DNA from: Streptomyces exfoliatus
GTDB taxonomy: Bacteria > Actinomycetota > Actinomycetes > Streptomycetales > Streptomycetaceae
Assembly: GCF_000725545.1 (NCBI RefSeq)
Contig: NZ_JNZP01000027.1
Location: 1 to 64,000, forward strand
Direction: 5' to 3'
Length of the DNA: 64,000 bases
This document shows positions 37,865 to 45,365 of the stretch, piece after piece. Under the pieces are notes generated by a model that was given only the letters and a program-made list of their open reading frames with translations, had not been told where the DNA came from and did no database searches. Positions within the stretch are counted from its first letter, which is position 1. The number at the start of each line of letters is the position of its first letter. The translations under genes were made by a program, and so were the position numbers.

Positions 37865-38788
37865 TTAGAGGTTGGTCATGTCGACCGGGATCTGCGCCGA
37901 GGCTCCGTCGCGGAGGACGGTGGCCTCGATGAGGCCGTACATGCGGTCGGCGGCGTAGTAGACCTCGTTGTCGTTCTTCAGGCCGAAGGGCTCGAGGTCG
38001 ACCAGGAAGTGGTGCTTGTTCGGGAGCGAGAAGCGGACTTCGTCGATCTCCGAGCGGTGGTTGATGATCCGCGAGGCCATCTGGTAGAGCGTCTGCTGGA
38101 GGGAGTACGAGTACGTCTCCGAGAAGGCCTCCAGCATGTGCTTGCGGGTCTGCTCGTAGGACCGCTCCCAGTTGGGCATGCGCTGGTCGTCGTCGGTCCA
38201 GTTGAAGCGCCACCTGGCGGACACCTGCGTGGCCAGGATGCGGTCGTACGCCTCCTGGAGCGTCGTGTACTTGTCCTTGATGTAGCCCCAGAACTCCGAG
38301 TTGGTGGAGTTCATGACGACGAGGTCCTTGAGGCCGGAGATGACCTCCCACTTCTCGCCGTCGTAGGTGACCTGGGTGACCCGGGTCTCCTGGCCCTTGC
38401 GGGCGAAGGAGTGGTTGACCTCTTCGGCGCCGATGAACTTGGAGTTGGCGTCCGAGGAGGCGATGCGCTCCCAGGAGTACTCCTCGATCCGGATCCGGGC
38501 CTTCTTGATCGGCTCCTGGCTCGTCACGAAGTGACGGGCGAGGTGGATGCCGAACTGCTCGGCGGACTCGATGCCGTACTCCTTGGCGAACGCGAAGATG
38601 GTGTTCTTCGTCGTGTCGGTGGGGAGGCAGTGGGCGTTGGAGCCGGTGAGGTGGACGTCGTCGAGGTCGCCGGAGAGGGCGACGGAGACGTTCAGGTCCT
38701 TGATGTGGTGGGTGTCGCCGTCCCGCGTGATCTTGACGACGCGGTTCTCTGCTTTGCCGTACTGGTTCTGGCCGAGAATCGTGGGCAT
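37865..38788 (-). CDS. pucL: Urate oxidase (uricase)
   Basis: Uricase oxidises urate to 5-hydroxyisourate with O2 and releases H2O2. The 307-residue protein has the catalytic-type Lys in QYGKAENR (K12), the TDTTKNT block at 57-63, ARWRFNW and SLPNKHHFLVDL. The ATG at 38788 is five bases after the uraH stop. The three genes uraD, uraH and pucL thus cover urate to (S)-allantoin. The catalase at 42616 probably handles the peroxide. Confidence 0.95.
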   Translation of the reverse strand: MPTILGQNQYGKAENRVVKITRDGDTHHIKDLNVSVALSGDLDDVHLTGSNAHCLPTDTTKNTIFAFAKEYGIESAEQFGIHLARHFVTSQEPIKKARIRIEEYSWERIASSDANSKFIGAEEVNHSFARKGQETRVTQVTYDGEKWEVISGLKDLVVMNSTNSEFWGYIKDKYTTLQEAYDRILATQVSARWRFNWTDDDQRMPNWERSYEQTRKHMLEAFSETYSYSLQQTLYQMASRIINHRSEIDEVRFSLPNKHHFLVDLEPFGLKNDNEVYYAADRMYGLIEATVLRDGASAQIPVDMTNL

Positions 38789-38793
38789 GTCTG

Positions 38794-39186
38794 CTAGCTC
38801 CCTCGGTATACGGAGTAGCCGAACGGGTTGAGCAGCAGCGGTACGTGGTAATGCTCGCCCGGGGTGACGGCGAACGTGATCGCCACCTCCGGGAAGAACG
38901 CACCGCTGTCCCTTACGCGGGGGGCGTCCTGCTGCGCCTCGGCTTGCTTCTTGTTCACGAAGTACTGCTCGACCTCGAAGTCGAGACGTACATGGGTGGT
39001 GCCCTCCGGCAGCGCCGGGAGGTCCTTGCATCGTCCGTCCGCGTCGGTGGCCGAACCGCCGAGCGTGATCCACTGCGCGTCGGAGCCGCTGCGGGCCGCG
39101 AGCGTGATGGCGACGCCCTCGGCGGGGCGGCCGACGCTGGTGTCCAGGATGTGTGTGGACACCGAGGCCGTGGTGTCGGTGCTCAT
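38794..39186 (-). CDS. uraH: 5-hydroxyisourate hydrolase (transthyretin-like)
   Basis: This 130-residue protein hydrolyses 5-hydroxyisourate to OHCU. The family hallmarks are present: THILDTSVGRPAEG at the start with its active His, HYHVPLLLNPFGYSVYRGS at the end, with the diagnostic C-terminal YRGS. Its ATG overlaps the uraD stop (ATGA). Confidence 0.95.
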   Translation of the reverse strand: MSTDTTASVSTHILDTSVGRPAEGVAITLAARSGSDAQWITLGGSATDADGRCKDLPALPEGTTHVRLDFEVEQYFVNKKQAEAQQDAPRVRDSGAFFPEVAITFAVTPGEHYHVPLLLNPFGYSVYRGS

Positions 39187-39725
39187 ACGGAGCTCTCTTC
39201 CTCGGAGGTCTCGGGGGTCTCAGGGGTCTCCACGAGACGGGTCAGCCGGATGCGGTTGATCTTGCCCAGTTCGGTGCGGACGATCTCCCGCTCCTCCTCG
39301 GGCGAGTTGCCGATCCGCTTCCGGAGCGCGTCGCGCATCTGCTCGCCGGTCAGACCGGTGGCGCAGATGAGGAAGACGTGTCCGAACGTGTCCTGGTAGG
39401 CCAGGTTGAGTTCGAGCATCTCGGCCTTGAGCTCCGTGGAGGCGCCGGCCATCCCGCTCTGTTCGCGGGAGGAGGTCGGGTCCCCTGCCTTCGGACGACC
39501 GATCGGCGGGTGCCCCGCCATCGCCTCGGCCAGGTCCTCGGCGGTCAGCTCGGCCATGGCGGCGTCGCTGGCGAGGAAGAGGGCTTCGGCGGTGGTGTAC
39601 GGGCGCTGGGCGAGAATCCTGCTCCCCCACGCCGAACTGGAACACACCTCGTGGAGCGCGGCTGCGGCCTCGCTGTCCGCCGAGGTGTTGAACCGGGTGA
39701 GACCCGGTGTCGTACCTGAAGTCAC
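39183..39725 (-). CDS. uraD: OHCU decarboxylase
   Basis: The 180-residue enzyme decarboxylates OHCU to (S)-allantoin. The active-site blocks GHPPIGRPKAGD and TFGHVFLICATG are intact, with the His of the first block as general acid. It is the first gene of uraD-uraH-pucL. GTG start at 39725 with GGAGG upstream. A promoter with the TTCAAC-type motif lies 50-90 bp upstream. Confidence 0.94.
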   Translation of the reverse strand: MTSGTTPGLTRFNTSADSEAAAALHEVCSSSAWGSRILAQRPYTTAEALFLASDAAMAELTAEDLAEAMAGHPPIGRPKAGDPTSSREQSGMAGASTELKAEMLELNLAYQDTFGHVFLICATGLTGEQMRDALRKRIGNSPEEEREIVRTELGKINRIRLTRLVETPETPETSEEESSV

Positions 39726-39773
39726 GGGAAGCCTCCGTGGCTGTTTTTCGCTGTGCGTCGGACGGGCTGCGGA

Positions 39774-39815
39774 TAGCTAACGCCCTCCGCAACACAACGT
39801 CAACACTTTGTTGAA
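39774..39815 (-). promoter_or_regulatory. uraD promoter with TTCAAC-type motif
   Basis: On the minus strand, TTCAAC-AAAGT-GTTGAC (39815-39799) overlaps the -35 box TTGACG (39803-39798); TTAGCT follows 17 bp later (39780-39775). The same overlap with the -35 is seen at the catalase and aceB promoters. Confidence 0.6.
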
Positions 39816-39830
39816 AAGTCGGCCACGCAA

Positions 39831-39862
39831 AAGCCGTCGTCCCGACATGCGGACGACGGCTT
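39831..39862 (-). terminator. Terminator after the HTH regulator gene
   Basis: Perfect arms AAGCCGTCGTCC (39831-39842) and GGACGACGGCTT (39851-39862) with an 8-base loop; read on the minus strand the stem is followed by TTTT. It lies 19 bp after the regulator stop and isolates it from the uraD operon. Confidence 0.85.
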
Positions 39863-39880
39863 CTGGTCACACATGATCAA

Positions 39881-40267
39881 CTAGTCGCTCTTGGGGGCCT
39901 TTTCCCTGTTCAGGGCGGTCTCCCGGTTGAGGTAGTTGTAGACGGTGAAGCGGCTGACACCCAGTGCACCCGCCACCGTCTCCACTCCATGACGCACCGA
40001 GAAGGCGCCCCGCGCCTCCAGCAGCCGGACGACCTCCTGCTTGGACTTGCGGTCGAGCTCGGCCAGCGGCACCCCGTGCCGCCGCTCCATCGCGGCCAGG
40101 ATGTGATCGAGGGAGTCGGACAGCTGGGGCAGCCGTACGGCGAGCACGTCCTCCCCCTCCCAGGAGAGGACGACGTCGTCGGCCTCCGCCTGCGCGGGGA
40201 CCAGCACCTCGGCGCCCATGGCGTCGACCAGCGGCTTCACCGCCGCAACCAAGGGGTGCTCGCTCAC
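39881..40267 (-). CDS. Helix-turn-helix regulator (YheO HTH_22-like)
   Basis: The 128-residue protein has a C-terminal HTH of the YheO type (SKQEVVRLLEARGAF, then VAGALGVSRFTVYNYLN) and a short N-terminal domain that I cannot place. The GTG start at 40267 overlaps the stop of the thiamine-binding gene (GTGA). It lies among purine and glyoxylate genes and is a candidate reader of the TTCAAC-N5-GTTGAA motif, but no direct evidence exists. Confidence 0.82.
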   Translation of the reverse strand: MSEHPLVAAVKPLVDAMGAEVLVPAQAEADDVVLSWEGEDVLAVRLPQLSDSLDHILAAMERRHGVPLAELDRKSKQEVVRLLEARGAFSVRHGVETVAGALGVSRFTVYNYLNRETALNREKAPKSD

Positions 40268-40518
40268 TTGCCGTCCTCCCCGATCACGTTCACCTGGAGC
40301 GAGACGCGGGTGGCGCCGGCCGCGAGCGACTGGCGCAGCAGCGCGTCGACGGCGGTGAGCACCGCGTCGGCGCCGCCTTCCGCCGTATTGCCGAAGGGGC
40401 CGACGTCGACCGCGTCCAGTTCGGCGGACTGGATGACCTCTCGGGCCACGACCGCGTGCGCCGGGGCCTCGTCGAGGTCGAACGGCTCGGTCGTGAACTC
40501 CACTCTCAAACGCACCAT
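40264..40518 (-). CDS. Thiamine-binding protein (MTH1187/YkoF family)
   Basis: This 84-residue protein starts MVRLRVEFTTEPFDLDEAP and ends SLQVNVIGEDGK, matching the small ferredoxin-like MTH1187 family (DUF77), members of which bind thiamine. It is divergent from hyi and cotranscribed with the HTH gene. Glyoxylate carboligase in this cluster needs thiamine diphosphate, which may explain the position. Confidence 0.8.
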   Translation of the reverse strand: MVRLRVEFTTEPFDLDEAPAHAVVAREVIQSAELDAVDVGPFGNTAEGGADAVLTAVDALLRQSLAAGATRVSLQVNVIGEDGK

Positions 40519-40575
40519 GGGCCCACGCTACGGCCCCACCCGGCCCGAGGGGAGCCCCGGACCTGCGGGGACCTC

Positions 40576-40640
40576 TTGACAAGCGCGCCGCCCACCTTGC
40601 AACATTCCGTCAGACAGAAACTTACTTCCGCGATACGGAA
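40576..40640 (+). promoter_or_regulatory. hyi promoter with tandem AllR-like operators
   Basis: TTGACA (40576-40581) and CAACAT (40600-40605, 18 bp apart) make a likely promoter. Directly after it lie TTCCG-TCAGA-CAGAA (40605-40619) and the perfect TTCCG-CGATA-CGGAA (40626-40640), starting 21 bp apart. The second overlaps the ribosome site GGAAGGAG of hyi, so binding would cover both start point and leader. Confidence 0.65.
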
Positions 40641-40655
40641 GGAGCGCCGCCCCTC

Positions 40656-41489
40656 ATGGGATACACGGACCAGCGCTTCGATGTGAACCTGTCGATCCTC
40701 TTCACGGAACTCCCGCTCCTGGAGCGCCCCGCGGCCGCCGCCGCGGCGGGCTTCACGGCGGTCGAGCTGTGGTGGCCCTGGATCGACACCGCCACCCCCG
40801 AGCAGAGCGAGCTCGACGCCCTCAAGAAAGCTCTTGAGGACGCCGGCACCCAGCTGGTGGGCCTGAACTTCTACGCCGGGCAGCTGCCGGGCCCCGACCG
40901 CGGAGCCCTCTCCGTGCCCGGGGACGAGTCGGACCGCTTCCGCGCCAACATCGAGGTGGCCGCCGACTTCGCCGCCTCGGTCGGCTGCAAGGCGCTCAAC
41001 GCGCTCTACGGCAACCGCGTCGAGGGCGTCGACCCGCAGATCCAGGACACCCTCGCCCTGGAGAACCTGGTCCTGGCCGCCCGCGCGGCTGACCGGATCG
41101 GCGCGATCCTGCTGATCGAGACCCTCAACAAGCCGGAGTCGCCGCTCTACCCCCTGGTGAGCGCCCCCTCCGCCATCGAGGTCGTCGACAAGGTCAACGC
41201 GGCCACCGGACTCGGCAACGCCAAGTTCCTCCTCGACATCTACCACCTGTCGATGAACGGCGAGGACGTCAGCCAGGTCATCGCCGAGTACGCGGCCAAG
41301 ACCGGCCACGTGCAGATCGCGGACAACCCGGGCCGTGGCGCGCCGGGCACCGGCGACCTGCCCCTGGAGCAGCTCCTCGACGAGCTGAAGAAGGCCGGCT
41401 ACGACGGCTGGGTCGGCCTGGAGTACAAGGCCGCCGACGCCGCCGCGTCCTTCGAGTGGCTCCCGGCCGAGGCCCGCGCCTCCCGCTGA
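40656..41489 (+). CDS. hyi: Hydroxypyruvate isomerase
   Basis: Hyi interconverts hydroxypyruvate and tartronate semialdehyde, the gcl product. The 277-residue TIM-barrel protein shows FDVNLSILFTELPLLERPAAAAAAGF at the start, NALYGNRVEG, LLIETLNKPE with the metal-binding Glu, and FLLDIYHLSMNGED. It heads an operon with glxR and perhaps the catalase gene. Confidence 0.93.
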   Translation: MGYTDQRFDVNLSILFTELPLLERPAAAAAAGFTAVELWWPWIDTATPEQSELDALKKALEDAGTQLVGLNFYAGQLPGPDRGALSVPGDESDRFRANIEVAADFAASVGCKALNALYGNRVEGVDPQIQDTLALENLVLAARAADRIGAILLIETLNKPESPLYPLVSAPSAIEVVDKVNAATGLGNAKFLLDIYHLSMNGEDVSQVIAEYAAKTGHVQIADNPGRGAPGTGDLPLEQLLDELKKAGYDGWVGLEYKAADAAASFEWLPAEARASR

Positions 41490-41536
41490 CCAGCGACTTC
41501 TCCCCGTACCACCTTGTTTTGAGAGGCACCCTCACC

Positions 41537-42427
41537 ATGAGCAATCTCCCCAAGATCGCGTGGATCGGTCTCGGCATCATGGGCTCCCCCATGTCCGAGA
41601 ACCTCCTCAAGGCCGGCTACTCGGTCACCGGCTTCACGCTCGAGCAGGACAAGCTGGACCGCCTCGCGAAGGCCGGCGGCACCGCCGCCCCGTCGATCGC
41701 CGAGGCCGTGAAGGACGCCGACGTCATCGTCACGATGGTGCCCGCGTCCCCGCAGGTCGAGGCCATCGCCTACGGCGAGAACGGCATCCTGGAGAACGCG
41801 AAGTCCGGCGCGCTGATCGTCGACATGTCGTCGATCACCCCGCAGACCTCGGTCGACCTCGCCAAGAACGCCAAGGAGAAGGGCATCCGCGTCATCGACG
41901 CGCCCGTCTCCGGCGGCGAGGCCGGCGCCATCGAGGCCGTGCTCTCGATCATGGTCGGTGGCGAGCAGGCCGACTTCGACGAGGCCCTGCCGATCCTGGA
42001 GGCCCTCGGCAAGACCATCGTGCTCTGCGGCCCGCACGGCTCCGGCCAGACGGTGAAGGCCGCCAACCAGCTGATCGTCGCGGTCAACATCCAGGCGTGC
42101 GCCGAGGCCGTGGTCTTCCTGGAGAAGTCCGGCGTGAACCTCCAGGCCGCCCTGGACGTCCTCAACGGTGGTCTGGCCGGCTCCACGGTCCTGACCCGCA
42201 AGAAGGACAACTTCCTGAACCGCGACTTCAAGCCCGGTTTCCGGATCGACCTGCACCACAAGGACATGGGCATCGTCACCGACGCCGCCCGCAACGTCGG
42301 TGCGGCCCTCCCGGTCGGCGCGGTCGTCGCCCAGCTCGTCGCCTCGCTGCGCGCCCAGGGTGACGGCGGCCTGGACCACTCGGCCCTGCTGCGCGCCGTC
42401 GAGCGCCTCTCCGGCCAGCAGGTCTGA
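41537..42427 (+). CDS. glxR: 2-hydroxy-3-oxopropionate (tartronate semialdehyde) reductase
   Basis: The 296-residue beta-hydroxyacid dehydrogenase reduces tartronate semialdehyde to D-glycerate. The Rossmann motif GLGIMG is at 11-16, the substrate motif DAPVSGGEAGA at 121-131, and the catalytic Lys174 in VKAANQ. It starts 47 bp after hyi. GarR is the alternative name for the same reaction. No glycerate kinase follows in the window. Confidence 0.94.
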   Translation: MSNLPKIAWIGLGIMGSPMSENLLKAGYSVTGFTLEQDKLDRLAKAGGTAAPSIAEAVKDADVIVTMVPASPQVEAIAYGENGILENAKSGALIVDMSSITPQTSVDLAKNAKEKGIRVIDAPVSGGEAGAIEAVLSIMVGGEQADFDEALPILEALGKTIVLCGPHGSGQTVKAANQLIVAVNIQACAEAVVFLEKSGVNLQAALDVLNGGLAGSTVLTRKKDNFLNRDFKPGFRIDLHHKDMGIVTDAARNVGAALPVGAVVAQLVASLRAQGDGGLDHSALLRAVERLSGQQV

Positions 42428-42458
42428 CCCACCGCCCCGGTGAAACGGGGCCCCTGAT

Positions 42459-42520
42459 TTCCGGTCGGCGGCGGCGCTGACACCTGTCCTGTCGCGCCCA
42501 GGCGTCGCCGCCGACCGGAA
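42459..42520 (+). terminator. Long hairpin between glxR and the catalase gene
   Basis: The arms TTCCGGTCGGCGGCGGCGC (42459-42477) and GCGTCGCCGCCGACCGGAA (42502-42520) pair with one mismatch. A shorter stem CCCCGGTGAAACGGGG precedes it at 42435-42450. It should end most hyi-glxR transcripts, and the catalase has its own promoter. Confidence 0.75.
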
Positions 42521-42534
42521 CACCACACTTCCTT

Positions 42535-42576
42535 TTCAACAAACTGTTGACGTTACGTTCGGGCCGAATTTACGCT
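42535..42576 (+). promoter_or_regulatory. Catalase promoter with TTCAAC-type motif
   Basis: TTCAAC-AAACT-GTTGAC (42535-42551) overlaps a -35 box TTGACG (42547-42552); TACGCT lies 18 bp further (42571-42576). The arrangement is the same as at uraD, which links catalase expression to uricase expression. Confidence 0.6.
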
Positions 42577-42615
42577 CCTCGGACCGTCAGCAGAGTTCCC
42601 GTACGGAAGGTCACG

Positions 42616-44073
42616 ATGTCGAAGCGCGTGCTTACGACCGAGTCCGGCGCCCCCGTCGCCGACAACCAGAACTCCGCCACCGCCGGCGTCGGTGGCCCTC
42701 TCCTCCTCCAGGACCAGCACCTGCTGGAGAAGCTCGCGCGCTTCAACCGTGAGCGGATCCCGGAGCGCGTGGTGCACGCCCGCGGCTCCGGCGCGTACGG
42801 CTACTTCGAGGTGACCGACGACGTCACCGGCTACACCAAGGCGAACTTCCTCGGTGAGGTCGGCAAGAAGACCGAGACCTTCATCCGCTTCTCCACCGTG
42901 GCCGACTCGCTCGGCGGCGCGGACGCGGTCCGCGACCCGCGCGGCTTCGCCCTGAAGTTCTACACCGAAGAGGGCAACTACGACCTCGTCGGCAACAACA
43001 CCCCGGTGTTCTTCATCAAGGACCCGATCAAGTTCCCCGACTTCATCCACTCGCAGAAGCGCGACCCCTTCACGGGCAAGCAGGAGCCGGACAACGTCTG
43101 GGACTTCTGGGCGCACGCCCCCGAGGCCACCCACCAGATCACCTGGCTCATGGGCGACCGCGGCATCCCGGCCTCGTACCGTCACATGAACGGCTACGGC
43201 TCGCACACCTACCAGTGGACCAACGAGGCGGGCGAGGCCTTCTTCGTCAAGTACCACTTCAAGACGAACCAGGGCATCCGCTCCCTCTCCGCCGACCAGG
43301 CCGCCGAGCTCGTCGGCAAGGACGCCAACTCGCACCAGACCGACCTGCTCCAGGCGATCGAGCGCGGCGTGAACCCCTCCTGGACCCTCTACGTCCAGGT
43401 CATGCCGGCCGCCGAGGCCGCGGACTACCGCTTCAACCCGTTCGACCTCACCAAGGTGTGGCCGCACGCCGACTACCCCCTGCAGCGCGTGGGCCGACTG
43501 GTCCTCGACCGCAACCCGGAGAACGTCTTCGCCGAGGTCGAGCAGGCCGCGTTCTCCCCGAACAACTTCGTCCCCGGCATCGGCCCCTCGCCGGACAAGA
43601 TGCTCCAGGGCCGGCTCTTCGCCTACGCGGACGCCCACCGCTACCGCCTCGGTGTGAACCACACCCTGCTCCCGGTGAACGCCCCCAAGGCGACCGTCGC
43701 GCAGAACTACGGCCGGGACGGCCTCATGGCCACCCGCAACGGTTCGCGCCACGACAAGAACTACGAGCCCAACTCGTACCAGGGCCCGGCCCAGACCGAC
43801 GCCGCGCTCTCCGCGCCCCTCGCGATCCACGGCTGGACCGGCACCCACGAGGCGCCGCAGCACACCAAGGACGACGACTTCTTCCAGGCCGGTGAGCTCT
43901 ACCGCCTGATGTCCGAGGACGAGAAGGGCCGTCTGATCGCCAACATCGCCGGCGGTCTGTCCCAGGTGTCCCGCGAGGACGTCATCGAGAAGAACATCGC
44001 GCACTTCGCCGCCGCCGACACGGACTACGGCAAGCGCGTGGCGGAGGCGGTCCGCGCCCTGCGCGAGGACTGA
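42616..44073 (+). CDS. Monofunctional haem catalase (small-subunit clade)
   Basis: The 485-residue catalase decomposes H2O2, here probably from uricase. Catalytic residues are His54 ([10 protein letters not shown]), Asn127 (VGNNTP) and the proximal haem ligand Tyr337 in [10 protein letters not shown]. The length fits clade 3. The ATG at 42616 has GGAAGG upstream; the frame to 42547 would enter the promoter. Confidence 0.95.
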   Translation: MSKRVLTTESGAPVADNQNSATAGVGGPLLLQDQHLLEKLARFNRERIPERVVHARGSGAYGYFEVTDDVTGYTKANFLGEVGKKTETFIRFSTVADSLGGADAVRDPRGFALKFYTEEGNYDLVGNNTPVFFIKDPIKFPDFIHSQKRDPFTGKQEPDNVWDFWAHAPEATHQITWLMGDRGIPASYRHMNGYGSHTYQWTNEAGEAFFVKYHFKTNQGIRSLSADQAAELVGKDANSHQTDLLQAIERGVNPSWTLYVQVMPAAEAADYRFNPFDLTKVWPHADYPLQRVGRLVLDRNPENVFAEVEQAAFSPNNFVPGIGPSPDKMLQGRLFAYADAHRYRLGVNHTLLPVNAPKATVAQNYGRDGLMATRNGSRHDKNYEPNSYQGPAQTDAALSAPLAIHGWTGTHEAPQHTKDDDFFQAGELYRLMSEDEKGRLIANIAGGLSQVSREDVIEKNIAHFAAADTDYGKRVAEAVRALRED

Positions 44074-44095
44074 CCTCACCACAACACCCAGACTG

Positions 44096-44129
44096 CGTAC
44101 GACACCTGACGGGAGGTCAGTGTCGTACG
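44096..44129 (+). terminator. Terminator after catalase
   Basis: CGTACGACACCTGAC (44096-44110) pairs with GTCAGTGTCGTACG (44116-44129) with one bulged base and a short loop, 23 bp after the stop. Confidence 0.75.
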
Positions 44130-44512
44130 TGGTCCGGATCGCCGACCCGGATGAGGGGTGGCCGGCGAACCGGACAAGCGTGAGGACCGCGGCGGTGCCG
44201 AGCCAGTGCGGTGGTAAGGACGCCGGGCCCCCCTTCTTGACCTGAAAGAAGGGACGGCCGGTGCGCCCGTCGACACCGCCGCGGTCCCAACGCCCCCGCA
44301 AGGGGACCCGAGACTCCTCCCGTACACGCCAGGACTCCGCCCGGCGGCGCGAACGACCCGTTCTCGGCGCCGCCCTCGCACTGCTTCGCAGGCTTCGGAC
44401 GGCTGCGCCGGACTCCGTCCGTCGGCCCCGGAGCCCGTGCACCCCAAGACCCCGCCCGGCGGCGCGAACGTCCTGTCGCGCCAGCCTCGTGCCGTCGGGC
44501 GGTCATCAGACG

Positions 44513-44553
44513 AGAGCGCGGAACCAGGTTTACGGTCCCTGGTTCCGCGCTCT
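44513..44553. terminator. Perfect 16-bp hairpin
   Basis: AGAGCGCGGAACCAGG (44513-44528) and CCTGGTTCCGCGCTCT (44538-44553) are exact complements with a 9-base loop. It stands alone, 150 bp before the HNH nuclease gene; its transcript is unclear. Confidence 0.65.
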
Positions 44554-44699
44554 TCTGTGTGTGTACGCAACTCTGTGCGTGTGCGCAGCCCGTCCGCCCC
44601 GCAGCGCATCGTTTCTGCGGTGAATGTCCGCACCCGCTCGGTGGAGCGCACCGCGATTCGGGTCCCGTGCGCCCCTCGACCGGCGCTATCCACGGGGAC

Positions 44700-45365
44700 A
44701 TGATCAAGAACCTGATGCGCGGTCTCGCGCCGCTCGCCCTGATCCTGTCCCCGCTCGCCGTCCCCTCCCCCGCCCTCTCCGCCAACGTCGTCCTCCTCCC
44801 CGACGCGCTCGCCGCGCTCCCCGAGGCCTCGGAGGATCCGGCCGGCTACAAGGAGACGGCGTTCGCCCACTGGAACCAGGGCCTCGACCCGGCGGACGGC
44901 TGCGACACCCGCGCGGAGGTGCTCGTGGCCGAGGCCGTCGACGCCCCGAAGACCGACAAGGACTGCACCCTCACGGGAGGCACCTGGACCTCGTACTACG
45001 ACGGCCAGAACGTCTCGGATCCCGCCACGCTCGTCGTCGACCACCTCGTGCCGCTCGCCGAGGCCTGGGAGTCGGGGGCGTCCGGCTGGACGGCCGCGCG
45101 CCGCGAGAAGTTCGCCAACGACCAGGGGGCGGCCGCGACCCTCGTCGCCGTCACCGCCCGCAGTCAGCGGGACAAGGCCGGGCGCGACCCCGCCGAGTGG
45201 GTGCCCGCGGAGAACGCCCGGTACTGCCGTTACGTCGGCGAATGGGTCGGCACCAAGCTGCGCTGGGGCCTGTCGGTCGACAAGGACGAGATGGAGGCGC
45301 TCAAGCTGTTCGCCGACGGTCCGTGCGAGGAGACGGTCGTGCACCGCTCGACGGCGCCTCGCTAG
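44700..45365 (+). CDS. Secreted HNH-family nuclease (DUF1524-like)
   Basis: The 221-residue protein has a signal peptide (residues 1-28, ending PALSA). The HNH-like site is VDHLVPLAEAWESGASGW followed by ANDQGAAATLVAV, the pattern of the secreted GmrSD/DUF1524 nucleases of streptomycetes. Paired cysteines (DGCDTR, DCTL, RYCRYV, PCEE) suggest disulphides. Its 3' end overlaps the convergent MFS gene by 65 bp. Likely role: extracellular DNA breakdown and nutrient recovery. Confidence 0.85.
   Translation: MIKNLMRGLAPLALILSPLAVPSPALSANVVLLPDALAALPEASEDPAGYKETAFAHWNQGLDPADGCDTRAEVLVAEAVDAPKTDKDCTLTGGTWTSYYDGQNVSDPATLVVDHLVPLAEAWESGASGWTAARREKFANDQGAAATLVAVTARSQRDKAGRDPAEWVPAENARYCRYVGEWVGTKLRWGLSVDKDEMEALKLFADGPCEETVVHRSTAPR

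Larger units (their letters stand above)
44074..44699. other. 626-bp gap with hairpins and a duplicated 18-mer
   Basis: No gene is supported on either strand. The stretch holds the catalase terminator (44096-44129), two identical copies of CGCCCGGCGGCGCGAACG (44338-44355 and 44453-44470, 115 bp apart), and a strong hairpin at 44513-44553. It looks like decayed or repeat DNA at the end of the glyoxylate cluster. Confidence 0.6.

Noticed and set aside
42596..42608. TTCC-CGTAC-GGAA palindrome just before the catalase start as another AllR site
   Set aside because: Spacing between arms is two bases shorter than in the other sites, no partner lies 21 bp away, and its right arm is simply the ribosome site.
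44076..45344. Long minus-strand frame (about 420 codons) opposite the HNH nuclease gene
   Set aside because: It is the shadow of the HNH gene in its second half and repetitive, composition-driven sequence in the first; no start signal.
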